A stretch of 64,000 nucleotides of DNA from Calliopsis andreniformis (GCF_051401765.1 NW_027480423.1:11408001-11472000); one strand, 5' to 3'. Counted from the stretch's first letter, positions 38,754 through 53,264 are shown. Notes: generated by a model not told the origin, from the letters alone. Program-made: numbers and translations.

Positions 38754-41741
38754 TTGCCCGAAACGTAGAAATGACCATCACTTTCATACTGGTTGCAATT
38801 ATTCGTTTTATACGATGGAAAAACTGTTGCACTTATATTGTTTTTTATGCTTGTGGCGTTGAATTCTAAGGCACTAACTATTCGATCTGTTGGAGCAACG
38901 CCCTAGAGTGAAGCCTAGGGTGCCCGGAACGTAGAAATGACCTTCACTTTCAAACTGGTTGCAACTATCCCAGTTATATGATGGAAAAACTGTTGCATTT
39001 TTATTGCATTTTATGCTTCGGGCGCTGACTTCCAAGGCCCTAACTGTCCAATCTGTTGGAGCAACGCCCTAGGGTGAAGCCTAGGTTGCCCGGAAAGTAG
39101 AAATGACCATAACTTTCATACTCGTTGCAATTATACGTTTTATACGATGGAAAAGCTGTTGTATTTATATTGTATTTTATGCTTCTTGCGCTCACTTCTT
39201 AGGCCCTAACTATTCGATCTGGTGGAACATCGCCCTAGGGTGAAGCCTAGGTTTCCCGGAACGTAGAGATGACCGTAACTTTCACAGTTGTAGCAATTAT
39301 TCGATTTATACAATGGAAAAACAGTTCTATTAATTTTGTTTTTTATGTTTCGGGCGTCGACTTCTAAGGCACTAACTATTCGATCTGGTGGAGCAACGCC
39401 CTAGAGTGAAGCCTAAGATGCCCGGAACGTAGAAATGACCATAACGTTCACACTGATTGCAATTATTCGTTTTATACGATGGAAAAGCTGTTGTATTTAT
39501 ATTGTATTTTATGCTTCTAGCGTTCACTTCTTAGGCCTTAACTATTCGATCTGGTGGAACAACGCACTAGTGTGAAGCCTAGGTTTCCCGGAACGTAGAA
39601 ATGGCCATAACTTTCACACTGGTAGCAATTATTCGAAATATACAATGGAAAAACTGTTCTACCTATTTTTTGTTTTATGTTTCGCGCGTTGACTTCTAAG
39701 GCCCTAACTATTCGATCTAGTGGAGCAATGCCCTAGTGTGAAGCCTAGGTTGCCTGGAAAGTAGAAATGTCCATAACTTTCATACTGGTTTTAATTACTC
39801 GTTTTATACGATGGAAGAACTGTTGTATTTATACTATATTTTATGCTTCTGACGTTGACTTCTAAGGCACTAACTATTCGATCTGGTGGAGCTACACCCT
39901 AGAGTGAAACATACGTTGCCCGGAACGTAGAAATGACCATTACTTTCACACTCTTTGCAATTATTCATTTTATGCGATGGAAAAGCTGTTGCATTTATAC
40001 TGTATTTTATGTTACTGGCGTTGACTTCTTGGGCAATAACTATTCGATCTGGTGGAGCAACGCCCTAAGGAGAATCCTAGATTGACCGGGAAGTAGAAAT
40101 GACCATAACTTTCATACTGGTAGCAATTATTCGATTTATACAATGGAAAAACAGTTCTATTAATTTTGTTTTTTATGTTTCGGGCGTCGACTTCTAAGGC
40201 ACTAACTATTCGATCTGGTGGAGCAACGCCCTAGAGTAAAGCCTAAGATGCCCGGAACGTAGAAATGACCATAACGTTCACACTGATCGCAATTATTCGT
40301 TTTATACGATGGAAAAGCTGTTGTATTTATATTGTATTTTATGCTTCTGGCGTTCACTTCTTAGGCCTTAACTATTCGATCTGGTGGAACAACGCACTAG
40401 TGTGAAGCCTAGGTTTCCCGGAACGTAGAAATGGCCATAACTTTCACACTGGTAGCAATTATTCGAAATATACAATGGAAAAACTGTTCTACCTATTTTG
40501 TGTTTTATGTTTCGCGCGTTGACTTCTAAGGCCCTAACTATTCGATCTAGTGGAGCAACGCCCTAGTGTGAAGCCTAGGTTGCCTGGAAAGTAGAAATGT
40601 CCATAACTTTCATACTGGTTTTAATTACTCGTTTTATAGGATGGAAGAACTGTTGTATTTATACTATATTTTATGCTTCTGACGTTGACTTCTAAGGCAC
40701 TAACTATTCGATCTGGTGGAGCTACGCCCTAGAGTGAAACATACGTTGCCCGGAACGTAGAAATGACCATTACTTTCACACTCTTTGCAATTATTCATTT
40801 TATGCGATGGAAAAGCTGTTGCATTTATATTGTATTTAATGCTACTGGCGTTGACTTCTTGGGCCCTAACTATTCGATCTGGTGGAGCAACGCCCTAAGG
40901 AGAATCCTAGATTGACCGGGAAGTAGAAATGACCATAACTTTCATACTGGTAGCAATTATTCGATTTATACAATGGAAAAACTGTTGTAACTATACTGTA
41001 CTTTATGCTTCTGACGTTGACTTCTAACGCACTAACTATTCGATCTGGTGGAGCAACGCCCTAGAGTGATACCTAGATTGCCCGGACCGTAGAAATGACC
41101 ATATCTTTCACACTGGTTGCAATTGTTCCTGTTATACGATGGAAAAGATGTTGTATTTATATTGTACCTTATGCATCTGGCGTTGACTTCTAAGGCCCTA
41201 ACTATTCGATCTGGTGGAGCAACGCCCTAGAGTGAAGCCTAGGTGGCCCGGAACGTAGAATTGACCATAACTTTCACACTGGTTGCAATTATTCGTTTTA
41301 TACGATGGAAAAACTGTTGTATTTATATTGTATTTTATGCTTCTGGCGTTTTCTTCTTAGGCCCTAACTATTCGATCGGGTGGAACAACGCCCTAGGGTG
41401 AAGCCTAGGTTGCCCGGAAAGTAGAAATGTCCATAACTTTCAAACTGGTTGCAATTATTCCTGTTATACGATGGAAAAACTGTTGTGTTTATATTGTATT
41501 TTATGCTTCTGGCGTTGACTTCTAAGGCACTAAGAATTCGATCAGGTGGAGCAACGCCCTAGTGTGAAGCTTAGGTTGCCCGGAACATAGAAATGACCAT
41601 AACCTTCACACTGGTGGCTATTATTCGTTTTATTCGATGGAAAAACTGTTATATTTATAATGTATTTTATGCTTCCGGCGCTGACTTCTAAGGCCCTAAC
41701 TATTCGATCTGGTGGAACAACGCCCTAGAGTGAAGTCTAGG
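38754..41741 (+). repeat. HOR unit, 18 monomers (2988 bp), the full form
   Basis: Order: J K L M A B C D E A' B C D E' F G H I. A' at 40245 has the same GAGTAAAGCC variant as the shortened units but continues normally into B, so this copy keeps the arrangement from which the 14-mer can be derived by one deletion. A monomer near 40030 has GGGCAATAACTATTCG for GGGCCCTAACTATTCG. E' has the private change TTGTAACTATACTG. Confidence 0.88.
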
Positions 41742-42903
41742 TTGCCCGAAACGTAGAAATGACCATCACTTTCATACTGGTTGCAATTATTCGTTTTATA
41801 CGATGGAAAAACTGTTGCACTTATATTGTATTTTATGCTTGTGGCGTTGAATTCTACGGCACTAACTATTCGATCTGTTGGAGCAACGCCCTAGAGTGAA
41901 GCCTAGGGTGCCCGGAACGTAGAAATGACCTTCACTTTCAAACTGGTTGCAACTATCCCAGTTATATGATGGAAAAACTGTTGTATTTTTATTGCATTTT
42001 ATGCTTCGGGCGCTGACTTCCAAGGCCCTCACTGTCCAATCTGTTGGAGCAACGCCCTAGGGTGAAGCCTAGGTTGCCCGGAAAGTAGAAATGACCATAA
42101 CTTTCATACTCGTTGCAATTATACGTTTTATACGATGGAAAAGCTGTTGTATTTATATTGTATTTTATGCTTCTTGCGCTCACTTCTTAGGCCCTAACTA
42201 TTCGATCTGGTGGAACATCGCCCTAGGGTGAAGCCTAGGTTTCCCGGAACGTAGAGATGACCATAACTTTCACAGTTGTAGCAATTATTCGATTTATACA
42301 ATGGAAAAACAGTTCTATTAATTTTGTTTTTTATGTTTCGGGCGTCGACTTCTAAGGCACTAACTATTCGATCTGGTGGAGCAACGCCCTAGAGTGAAGC
42401 CTAAGATGCCCGGAACGTAGAAATGACCATAACGTTCACACTGATTGCAATTATTCGTTTTATACAATGGAAAAGCTGTTGTATTTATATTGTATTTTAT
42501 GCTTCTAGCGTTCACTTCTTAGGCCTTAACTATTCGATCTGGTGGAACAACGCACTAGTGTGAAGCCTAGGTTTCCCGGAACGTAGAAATGGCCATAACT
42601 TTCACACTGGTAGCAATTATTCGGAATATGCAATGGAAAAACTGTTCTACCTATTTTGTGTTTTATGTTTCGCGCGTTGACTTCTAAGGCCCTAACTATT
42701 CGATCTAGTGGAGCAATGCCCTAGTGTGAAGCCTAGGTTGCCTGGAAAGTAGAAATGTCCGTAACTTTCATACTGGTTTTAATTACTCGTTTTATACGAT
42801 GGAAGAACTGTTGTATTTATACTATATTTTATGCTTCTGACGTTGACTTCTAAGGCACTAACTATTCGATCTGGTGGAGCTACACCCTAGAGTGAAACCT
42901 AGG
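41742..42903 (+). repeat. HOR unit, truncated after seven monomers
   Basis: J K L M A B C follow in the usual order. The next monomer is then not D but a relative (D2) with CACTCTTTACAATTTGTCAT and TATTATATGCTTCTGG. The J here has GTATTTTATGCTTGTGG rather than the GTTTTTTATGC of the three preceding units. B carries ATTCGGAATATGCAATGG. Confidence 0.82.
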
Positions 42904-44562
42904 TTGCCCGGAACGTAGAAATGACCATTACTTTCACACTCTTTACAATTTGTCATTTTATACGATGGAAAAGCTGTTGCATTTATATTGTATTATATGC
43001 TTCTGGCGTTGACTTCTTAGGCCCTAAATATTCGATCTGGTGGAGCAACGCCTTAGAGTGACGCATAGGTTGCCCGCACCGTAGAAATGACCATAACCTT
43101 CACACTGGTGGCTATTATTCGTTTTATTCGATGGAAAAACTGTTATATTTATATTGTATTTTATGCTTGCGGCGCAGACTTCTAAGGCCCTAACTATTCG
43201 ATCTGGTGGAACAACGCCCTAGAGTGAAGTCTAGGTTGCCCGAAACGTAGAAATGACCATCACTTTCACACTGGTTGCAATTATTCATATTATAGGATGG
43301 AAAAACTGTTGTATTTATATTGTATTTTATGCTTCTGGCGTTCACTTCTTAGGCTTTAACTATTCAATCTAGTGGAGCAACGCCCTAGGGTGAAGCCTAG
43401 GTTGCCTGGAAAGTAGAAATGTCCATAACTTTCATACTGGTTGCAATTATTCGTTTTATACGATGGAAGAACTGTTGTATTTATACTGTATTTTATGCTT
43501 CTGGCGTTGACTTCTAAGGCCCTAACTATTCGATCTGGTGGAGCAACGCCCTAGAGTGAAGCCTAGGTTGCTCGGAATGTAGAAATGTCCATAACTTTCC
43601 AGCTGGTTGCAATTATTAGTTTTATACGATGGAAAAGCTGTTGTATTTATGTTGTATTTCATGCTTCTGGCGTTGACTTCTAAGGCCCTAACTATTCGAT
43701 CTAGTGGAGCAACGCCCTAGGGTGAAGCCTAGGTTGCCTGGAAAGTAGAAATGTCCACAACTTTCATACTGGTTGCAATTACTCGTTTTATACGATGGAA
43801 GAACTGTTGTATTTATACTGTATTTTATGCTTCTGACGATGACTTCTAAGGCACTAACTATTCGATCTGGTGGAGCTACGCCCTGGGGTGAAGCCTAGGT
43901 TGCCCGGCAAGTAGAAATGACCATAACTTTCAAACTGGTTGCAATTATTCCTGTTATACGATGGAAAAACTGTTGTATTTATATTGTATTTTATGCTTCT
44001 GGCGTTGACTTCTAAGGCACTAAGTATTCGATATGGTGGAGCAACGCCCTAGAGTGAAGCCTAGGGTGCCCGGAACGTAGAAATGACCATCACTTTCAAA
44101 CTGGATGCAATTACTCCTGTTATATCATGGAAAAACTGTTGTATTTTTATTGCATTTTATGCTTCGGGCGTTGACTTCTTAGGCCTAACTATTCAATCTG
44201 TTGGAGCAACGCCTTAGAATGAAGCCTTGGTTTCCCGGAACGTAGAAATGACCATCACTTTCATACTGGTTGCAATTATTCGTTTTATACGATGGAAAAA
44301 CTGTTGTACTTATATTGTATTTTATGCTTGTGGCGTTGAATTCTAAGGCACTAACTATTCGATCTGTTGGAGCAACGCCCTAGAGTGAAGCCTAGGGTGC
44401 CCGGAACGTAGAAATGACCATCACTTTCAAACTGGTTGCAACTATACGTTTTATACGATGGAAAAGCTGTTGTATTTATATTGTATTTTATGCTTCTTGC
44501 GCTCACTTCTTAGGCCCTAACTATTCGATCTGGTGGAACATCGCCCTAGGGTGAAGCCTAGG
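42904..44562 (+). repeat. Rearranged monomers between HOR blocks
   Basis: Ten monomers in an order not seen elsewhere: D2, an I type (GTGGCTATTATTCG), a monomer with ATTCATATTATAGGATGG (type N), then C- and U-like monomers with GATGGAAGAACTG, an H-like one, and J. The last, from 44397, is a K/L hybrid: it begins as K (GGTTGCAACTAT) and switches to L (ACGTTTTATACGATGG, CTTGCGCTCAC). A base is missing in AGGCCTAACTATTC near 44180. Confidence 0.75.
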
Positions 44563-46388
44563 TTTCCCGGAACGTAGAGATGACCATAACTTTCACAGTT
44601 GTAGCAATTATTCGATTTATACAATGGAAAAACAGTTCTATTAATTTTGTTTTTTATGTTTCGGGCGTCGACTTCTAAGGCACTAACTATTCGATCTGGT
44701 GGAGCAACGCCCTAGAGTGAAGCCTAAGATGCCCGGAACGTAGAAATGACCATAACGTTCACACTGATTGCAATTATTCGTTTTATACGATGGAAAAGCA
44801 GTTGTATTTATATTGTATTTTATGCTTCTAGCGTTCACTTCTTAGGCCTTAACTATTCGATCTGGTGGAACAACGCACTAGTGTGAAGCCTAGGTTTCCC
44901 GGAACGTAGAAATGGCCATAACTTTCACACTGGTAGCCATTATTCGAAATATACAATGGAAAAACTGTTCTACCTATTTTGTGTTTTATGTTTCGCGCGT
45001 TGACTTCTAAGGCCCTAACTATTCGATCTAGTGGAGCAATGACCTAGTGTGAAGCCTAGGTTGCCTGGAAAGTAGAAATGTCCATAACTTTCATACTGGT
45101 TTTAATTACTCGTTTTATACGATGGAAGAACTGTTGTATTTATACTATATTTTATGCTTCTGACGTTGACTTCTAAGGCACTAACTATTCGATCTGGTGG
45201 AGCTACGCCCTAGAGTGAAACATACGTTGCCCGGAACGTAGAAATGACCATTACTTTCACACTCTTTGCAATTATTCATTTTATGCGATGGAAAAGCTGT
45301 TGCATTTATATTGTATTTTATGCTACTAGCGTTGACTTCTTGGGCCCTAACTATTCGATCTGGTGGAGCAACGCCCTAAGGAGAATCCTAGATTGACCGG
45401 GAAGTAGAAATGACCATAACTTTCATACTGGTAGCAATTATTCGATTTATACAATGGAAAAACAGTTCTATTAATTTTGTTTTTTATGTTTCGGGCGTCG
45501 ACTTCTAAGGCACTAACTATTCGATCTGGTGGAGCAATGCCCTAGAGTGAAGCCTAAGATGCCCGGAACGTAGAAATGACCATAACGTTCACACTGATCG
45601 CAATTATTCGTTTTATACGATGGAAGCGCTGTTGTATTTATATTGTATTTTATGCTTCTGGCGTTCACTTCTTAGGCCTTAACTATTCGATCTGGTGGAA
45701 CAACGCACTAGTGTGAACCCTAGGTTTCCCGGAACGTAGAAATGGCCATAACTTTCACACTGGTAGCAATTATTCGAAATATACAATGGAAAAACTGTTC
45801 TACCTATTTTGTGTTTTATGTTTCGCGCGTTGACTTCTAAGGCCCTAGCTATTCGATCTAGTGGAGCAACGCCCTAGTGTGAAGCCTAGGTTGCCTGGAA
45901 AGTAGAAATGTCCATAACTTTCATACTGGTTTTAATTACTCGTTTTATACGATGGAAGAACTGTTGTATTTATACTATATTTTATGCTTCTGACGTTGAC
46001 TTCTAAGGCACTAACTATTCGATCTGGTGGAGCTACGCCCTAGAGTGAAACATACGTTGCCCGGAACGTAGAAATGACCATTACTTTCACACTCTTTGCA
46101 ATTATTCATTTTATGCGATGGAAAAGCTGTTGCATTTATATTGTATTTTATGCTACGGGCGTTGACTTCTTGGGCCCTAACTATTCGATCTGGTGGAGCA
46201 ACGCCCTAAGGAGAATCCTAGATTGACCGGGAAGTAGAAATGACCATAACTTTCATACTGGTAGCAACTATTCGATTTATACAATGGAAAAACTGTTGTA
46301 TTTATACTGTATTTTATGCTTCTGACGTTGACTTCTAACGCACTAACTATTCGATCTGGTGGAGCAACGCCCTAGAGTGAAACCTAGG
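44563..46388 (+). repeat. Eleven-monomer block M A B C D E A' B C D E'
   Basis: This is the core of the 18-mer family with both five-monomer passes intact, nearly identical to the equivalent parts of 38-41 kb and 31-33 kb. After E' the order leaves the family and enters D2 at about 46389. A related block lies at 61820-63440. Confidence 0.84.
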
Positions 46389-47882
46389 TTGCCCGGAACG
46401 TAGAAATGACCATTACTTTCACACTCTTTACAATTTGTCATTTTATACGATGGAAAAGCTGTTGCATTTATATTGTATTATATGCTTCTGGCGTTGACTT
46501 CTTAGGCCCTAACTATTCGATCTGGTGGAGCAACGCCTTAGAGTGACGCCTAGGTTGCCCGGAACGTAGAAATGACCATATCTTTCACACTGGTTGCAAT
46601 TGTTCCTGTTATACGATGGAAAAGATGTTGTATTTATATTGTACCTTATGCATCTGGCGTTGACTTCTAAGGCCCTAACTATTCGATCTGGTGGAGCAAC
46701 GCCCTAGAGTGAAGCCTAGGTTGCCCGGAACGTAGAAATGACCATAACTTTCACACTGGTTGCAATTATTCGTTTTATACGATGGAAAAACTGTTGTATT
46801 TATATTGTATTTTATGCTTCTGGCGTTTTCTTCTTAGGCCCTAACTATTCGATCTGGTGGAGCAACGCCCTAGAGTGAAGCCTAGGTTGCCCGGAACGTA
46901 GAAATGACCATCACTTTCAAACTGGTTACAATTATTCCTGTTATACGATGGAAAAACTGTTGTATTTTTATTGCATCTTATGCTTCGGGCGTCGACTTCT
47001 AAGGCCCTAACTATCCAATCCGTTGGAGCAACGCACTATGGTAAAGCCTAGGTTGCCCGGAACGTAGAAATGACCAGAACTTTCACACTGGTAGCAATTA
47101 TTCGATTTATACGATGGAAAAACTGTTCTATTTATTTTGTGTTTTATGTTTCGCGCGTTGACATCTAAGGCCCTAACTATTCGATCTGGTGGAGCATCGC
47201 CCTAGGGTGAAGCCTAGGTTGCCCGGAAAGTAGAAATGTCCATAACTTTCACACTGCTTGCAATTATTCGTTTTATACGATGGAAAAACTGTTGTATTTA
47301 TATTGTATTTTATGCTTCTAGCGTTCACTTCTTAGGCCCTAACTATTCGATCGGGTGGAACAGCGCCCTAGGGTGAAGCCTAGGTTGCCCGGAAAGTAGA
47401 AGTGACCATAACTTTCAAAGTGGTAGCAACTATTCCTGTTATACGATGGAAAAACTGTTGCATTTATATTGTATTTTATGCTTCTGGCGTTGACTTCTTA
47501 AGCCCTAACTATTCGATCTGGTGGAGCAACGTCTTAGAGTGACGCCTAGGTTGCCGGGAACGTAGAAATGACCATATCTTTCACACTGGTTGCTATTGTT
47601 CCTGTTATACCATGGAAAAGCTGTTGTATTTATATTGTACCTTATGGTTCTGGCGTTGACTTCTAAGGCCCTAACTATTCGATCTGGTGGACTAACGCCC
47701 TAGAGTGAAGCCTAGGTTGCCCGGAAAGTAGAAATGTCCATAACTTTCATACTCGTTGCAATTATTCGTTTTATACAATGGAAAAACTGTTGTATTTATA
47801 TTGTATTTTATGCTTCTGGCGTTCACTTCTTAGGCCTTAACTATTCAATCTAGTGGAGCAACGCCCTAGGGTGAAGCCTAGG
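46389..47882 (+). repeat. Nine monomers, older version of part of the 20-mer HOR
   Basis: Order: D2 F2 G2 O P Q R S T. O has GGTTACAATTATTCC with TTGCATCTTATGC; P has ATTCGATTTATACGATGG; Q has CACTGCTTGCAATT; R has GTAGAAGTGACC; S has CTGTTATACCATGG. O to T recur in the 20-mer. This copy has CCAGAACTTTC and TTGACATCTAAGG in P, shared only with the end of the window (63670, 63757). Confidence 0.8.
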
Positions 47883-49944
47883 TTGCCTGGAAAGTAGAAA
47901 TGTCCATAACTTTCATACTGGTTGCAATTATTCGTTTTATACGATGGAAAAACTGTTGTACTTATATTGTATTTTATGCTTGTGGCGTTGAATTCTAAGG
48001 CGCTAACTATTCGATCTGTTGGAGCAACGCCCTAGAGTGAAGCCTAGGGTGCCCGGAACGTAGAAATGACCATCACTTTCAAACTGGTTGCAACTATCCC
48101 AGTTATATGATGGAAAAACTGTTGCATTTTTATTGCATTTTATGCTTCGGGCGCTGACTTCCAAGGCCCTAACTGTCCAATCTGTTGGAGCTACGCCCTA
48201 GGGTGAAGCCTAGGTTGCCCGGAAAGTAGAAATGACCATAACTTTCATACTCGTTGCAATTATACGTTTTATACGATGGAAAAGCTGTTGTATTTATATT
48301 GTATTTTATGCTTCTTGCGCTCACTTCTTAGGCCCTAACTATTCGATCTGGTGGAACATCGCCCTAGGGTGAAGCCTAGGTTTCCCGGAACGTAGAGATG
48401 ACCATAACATTCAAAGTTGTAGCAATTATTCGATTTATACAATGGAAAAACAGTTCTATTAATTTTGTTTTTTATGTTTCGGGCGTCGACTTCTAAGGCA
48501 CTAACTATTCGATCTGGTGGAGCAACGCCCTAGAGTGAAGCCTAAGATGCCCGGAACGTAGAAATGACCATAACGTTCACACTGATTGCAATTATTCGTT
48601 TTATACGATGGAAAAGCTGTTGTATATATATTGTATTTTATGCTTCTGGCGTTCACTTCTTAGGCCTTAACTATTCGATCTGGTGGAACAACGTACTAGT
48701 GTGAAGCCTAGGTTTCCCGGAACGTAGAAATGGCCATAACTTTCACACTGGTAGCAATTATTCGAAATATACAATGGAAAAACTGTTCTAACTATTTTGT
48801 GTTTTATGTTTCGCGCGTTGACTTCTAAGGCCCTAACTATTCGATCTAGTGGAGCAATGCCCTAGTGTGAAGCCTAGGTTGCCTGGAAAGTAGAAATGTC
48901 CATAACTTTCATACTGGTTTTAATTACTCGTTTTATACGATGGAAGAACTGTTGTATTTATACTATATTTTATGCTTCTGACGATGACTTCTAAGGCACT
49001 AACTATTCGATCTGGAGGAGCTACGCCCTAGAGTGAAACATACGTTGCCCGGAACGTAGAAATGACCATTACTTTCACACTCTTTGCAATTATTCATTTT
49101 CTGCGATGGAAAAGCTGTTGCATTTATATTGTATTTTATGCTACTGGCGTTCACTTCTTGGGCCCTAACTATTCGATCTGGTGGAGCAACGCCTTAGAGT
49201 GACGCCTAGGTTGCCCGGAACGTAGAAATGACCATATCTTTCACACTGGTTGCAATTGTTCCTGTTATACGATGGAAAAGATGTTGTATTTATATTGTAC
49301 CTTATGCATCTGGCGTTGACTTCTAAGGCCCTAACTATTCGATCTGGTGGAGCAACGCCCTAGAGTGAAGCCTAGGTTGCCCGGAACGTAGAAATGACCA
49401 TAACTTTCACACTGGTTGCAATTATTCGTTTTATACGATGGAAAAACTGTTGTATTTATATTGTATTTTATGCTTCTAGCGTTTTCTTCTTAGGCCCTAA
49501 CTATTCGATCGGGTGGAACAACGCCCTAGGGTGAAGCCTAGGTTGCCCGGAAAGTAGAAATGACCATAACTTTCAAACTGGTTGCAATTATTCCTGTTAT
49601 ACGATGGAAAAACTGTTGTGTTTATATTGTATTTTATGCTTCTGGCGTTGACTTCTAAGGCACTAAGAATTCGATCAGGTGGAGCAACGCCCTAGAGTGA
49701 AGCTTAGGTTGCCCGGAACATAGAAATGACCATAACCTTCACACTGGTGGCTATTATTCGTTTTATTCGATGGAAAAACTGTTATATTTATATTGTATTT
49801 TATGCTTCCGGCGCTGACTTCTAAGGCCCTAACTATTCGATCTGGTGGAACAACGCCCTAGAGTGAAGTCTAGGTTGCCCGAAACGTAGAAATGACCATC
49901 ACTTTCACACTGGTTGCAATTATTCATATTATAGGATGGAAAAC
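47883..49944 (+). repeat. Mosaic with a U/J hybrid, then K L M A B C D F2 G H I N
   Basis: The monomer at 47883 starts as U (TTGCCTGGAAAG, TTCATACTGG) and ends as J (CTTATATTGTATTTTATGCT, GTGGCGTTGAATTC). The 18-mer order then runs to D, which ends as D2 (GCAACGCCTTAGAGTGACGCC) near 49195 and is followed by F2 G H I and N. The whole stretch keeps the 166 bp register. Confidence 0.77.
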
Positions 49945-52900
49945 CTGTTGTATTTATATTGTATTTTATGCTTCTAGCGTTCACTTCTTAGGCCCTAACT
50001 ATTCGATCGGGTGGAACAGCGCCCTAGGGTGAAGCCTAGGTTGCCCGGAAAGTAGAAGTGACCATAACTTTCAAAGTGGTAGCAATTATTCCTGATATAC
50101 GATGGAAAAACTGTTGCATTTATATTGTATTTTATGCTTCTGGCGTTGACTTCTTAGGCCCTAACTATTCGATCTGGTGGAGCAACGTCTTAGAGTGACG
50201 CCTAGGTTGCCGGGAACGTAGAAATGACCATATCTTTCACACTGGTTGCTATTGTTCCTGTTATACCATGGAAAAGCTGTTGTATTTATATTGTACCTTA
50301 GGCTTCTGGCGTTGACTTCTAAGGCCCTAGCTATTCGATCTGGTGGACTAACGCCCTAGAGTGAAGCCTAGGTTGCCCGGAAAGTAGAAATGTCCATAAC
50401 TTTCATACTCGTTGCAATTATTCGTTTTATACGATGGAAAAACTGTTGTATTTATATTGTATTTTATGCTTCTGGCGTTCACTTCTTAGGCCTTAACTAT
50501 TCAATCTAGTGGAGCAACGCCCTAGGGTGAAGCCTAGGTTGCCTGGAAAGTAGAAATGTCCATAACTTTCATACTGGTTGCAATTATTCGTTTTATACGA
50601 TGGAAGAACTGTTGTATTTATACTGTATTTTATGCTTCTGGCGTTGACTTCTAAGGCCGTAACTATTCGATATAGTGGAGCAACGCCCTAGAGTGAAGCC
50701 TAGGGTGCCCGGAACGTAGAAATGACCATCACTTTCAAACTGGTTGCAATTACTCCTGTTATATCATGGAAAAACTGTTGTATTTTTATTGCATTTTATG
50801 CTTCGGGCGTTGACTTCTAAGGCACTAACTATTCAAACTGTTGGAGCAACGCCCTAGGGTGAATCCTAGGTTGCCCGGAAAGTAGAAATGACCATAACTT
50901 TCATACTGGTTGCAATTATCTGGTTTATAGGATGGAAAAACTGTTGTATTTATATTGTATTTTATGCTTCTGGCGTTCACTTCTTAGGCCTTAACTATTC
51001 GATCTGGTGGAGCTACGCCCTAGAGTGAAATCTAGGTTGCCCGGAACGTAGAAATGACCATTACTTTCACACTCTTTGCAATTATTCATTTTATACGATG
51101 GAAAAGCTGTTGCATTTATATTGTATTTTATGCTTCTGGCGTTGAGTTCTTAGGCCCTAACTATTCGATCTGTTGGAGCAACGCCTTAGAGTGAAGCCTT
51201 GGTTTCCCGGAACGTAGAAATGACCATCACTTTCATACTGGTTGCAATTATTCGTTTTATACGATGGAAAAACTGTTGTACTTATATTGTATTTTATGCT
51301 TGTGGCGTTGAATTCGAAGGCGCTAACTATTCGATCTGTTGGAGCAACGCCCTAGAGTGAAGCCTAGGGTGCCCGGAACGTAGAAATGACCATCACTTTC
51401 AAACTGGTTGCAACTATCCCAGTTATATGATGGAAAAACTGTTGCGTTTTTATTGCATTTTATGCTTCGGGCGCTGACTTCCAAGGCCCTAACTGTCCAA
51501 TCTGTTGGAGCAACGCCCTAGGGTGAAGCCTAGGTTGCCCGGAAAGTAGAAATGACCATAACTTTCATACTCGTTGCAATTATACGTTTTATACGATGGA
51601 AAAGCTGTTGTATTTATATTGTATTTTATGCTTCTTGCGCTCACTTCTTAGGCCCTAACTATTCGATCTGGTGGAACATCGCCCTAGGGTGAAGCCTAGG
51701 TTTCCCGGAACGTAGAGATGACCATAACTTTCACAGTTGTAGCAATTATTCGATTTATACAATGGAAAAACAGTTCTATTAATTTTGTTTTTTATGTTTC
51801 GGGCGTCGACTTCTAAGGCACTAACTATTCGATCTGGTGGAGCAACGCCCTACAGTGAAGCCTAGGTTGCCCGGAACGTAGAAATGGCCATAACTTTCAC
51901 ACTGGTAGCAATTATTCGAAATATACAATGGAAAAACTGTTCTACCTATTTTGTGTTTTATGTTTCGCGCGATGACTTCTAAGGCCCTAACTACTCGATC
52001 TAGTGGAGCAACGCCCTAGTGTGAAGCCTAGCTTGCCTGGAAAGTAGAAATGTCCATAACTTTCATACTGGTTTTAATTACTCGTTTTATACGATGGAAG
52101 AACTGTTGTATTTATACTATATTTTATGCTTCTGACGTTGACTTCTAAGGCACTAACTATTCGATCTGGTGGAGCTACGCCCTAGAGTGAAACATACGTT
52201 GCCCGGAACGTAGAAATGACCATTACTTTCACACTCTTTGCAATTATTCATTTTATGCGATGGAAAAGCTGTTGCATTTATATTGTATTTTATGCTACTG
52301 GCGTTGACTTCTTGGGCGCTAACTATTCGATCTGGTGGAGCAACGCCCTAAGGAGAATCCTAGATTGACCGGGAAGTAGAAATGACCTTAACTTTCATAC
52401 TGGTAGCAATTATTCGATTTATACAATGGAAAAACTGTTGTATTTATACTGTATTTTATGCTTCTGACGTTGACTTCTAACGCACTAACTATTCGATCTG
52501 GTGGAGCAATGCCCTAGAGTGAAACCTAGGTTGCCCGGAACGTAGAAATGACCATTACTTTCACACTCTTTACAATTTGTCATTTTATACGATGGGAAAG
52601 CTGTTGCATTTATATTGTATTATATGCTTCTGGCGTTGACTTCTTAGGCCCTAACTATTCGATCTGGTGGAACAACGCCCTAGAGTGAAGTCTAGGTTGC
52701 CCGAAACGTAGAAATGACCATCACTTTCACACTGGTTGCAATTATTCATATTATAGGATGGAAAACCTGTTGTATTTATATTGTATTTCATGCTCCTGGT
52801 GTTGACTTCTTAGGCCCTAACTATTCGATCTGGTGGAGCAACGCCCTAGAGTGAAGCCTAGGTTGCCCGGAACGTAGAAATGACCATCACTTTCAAACTG

Positions 52901-53264
52901 GTTACAATTATTCCTGTTATACGATGGAAAAACTGTTGTATTTTTATTGCATCTTATGCTTCGGGCGTCGACTTCTAAGGCCCTAACCATCCAATCCGTT
53001 GGAGCAACGCACTATGGTAAAGCCTAGGTTGCCCGGAACGTAGAAATGACCATAACTTTCACACTGGTAGCAATTATTCGATTTATACGATGGAAAAACT
53101 GTTCTATTTATTTTGTGTTTTATGTTTCGCGCGTTGACTTCTAAGGCCCTAACTATTCGATCTGGTGGAGCATCGCCCTAGGGTGAAGCCTAGGTTGCCC
53201 GGAAAGTAGAAATGTCCATAACTTTCACACTGCTTGCAATTATTCGTTTTATACGATGGAAAAA
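49945..53264 (+). repeat. 20-monomer HOR (3320 bp), copy 1
   Basis: From the R monomer at 50041 the order is R S T U V W X J K L M B C D E' D2 N O P Q. All of it recurs exactly 3320 bp downstream. I found about four differences from copy 2: TACCTTAGG/TAACTTAGG, GTTGAGTTC/GTTGACTTC, TTGCGTTTT/TTGCATTTT and GATCTGGTGG/GATCAGGTGG. That is near 0.1%. The left edge is inside a monomer, at AAACCTGTTG versus AAAACTGTTG. M joins directly to B, with GCCCTACAGTGAAGCC at the join and A missing. Confidence 0.92.
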
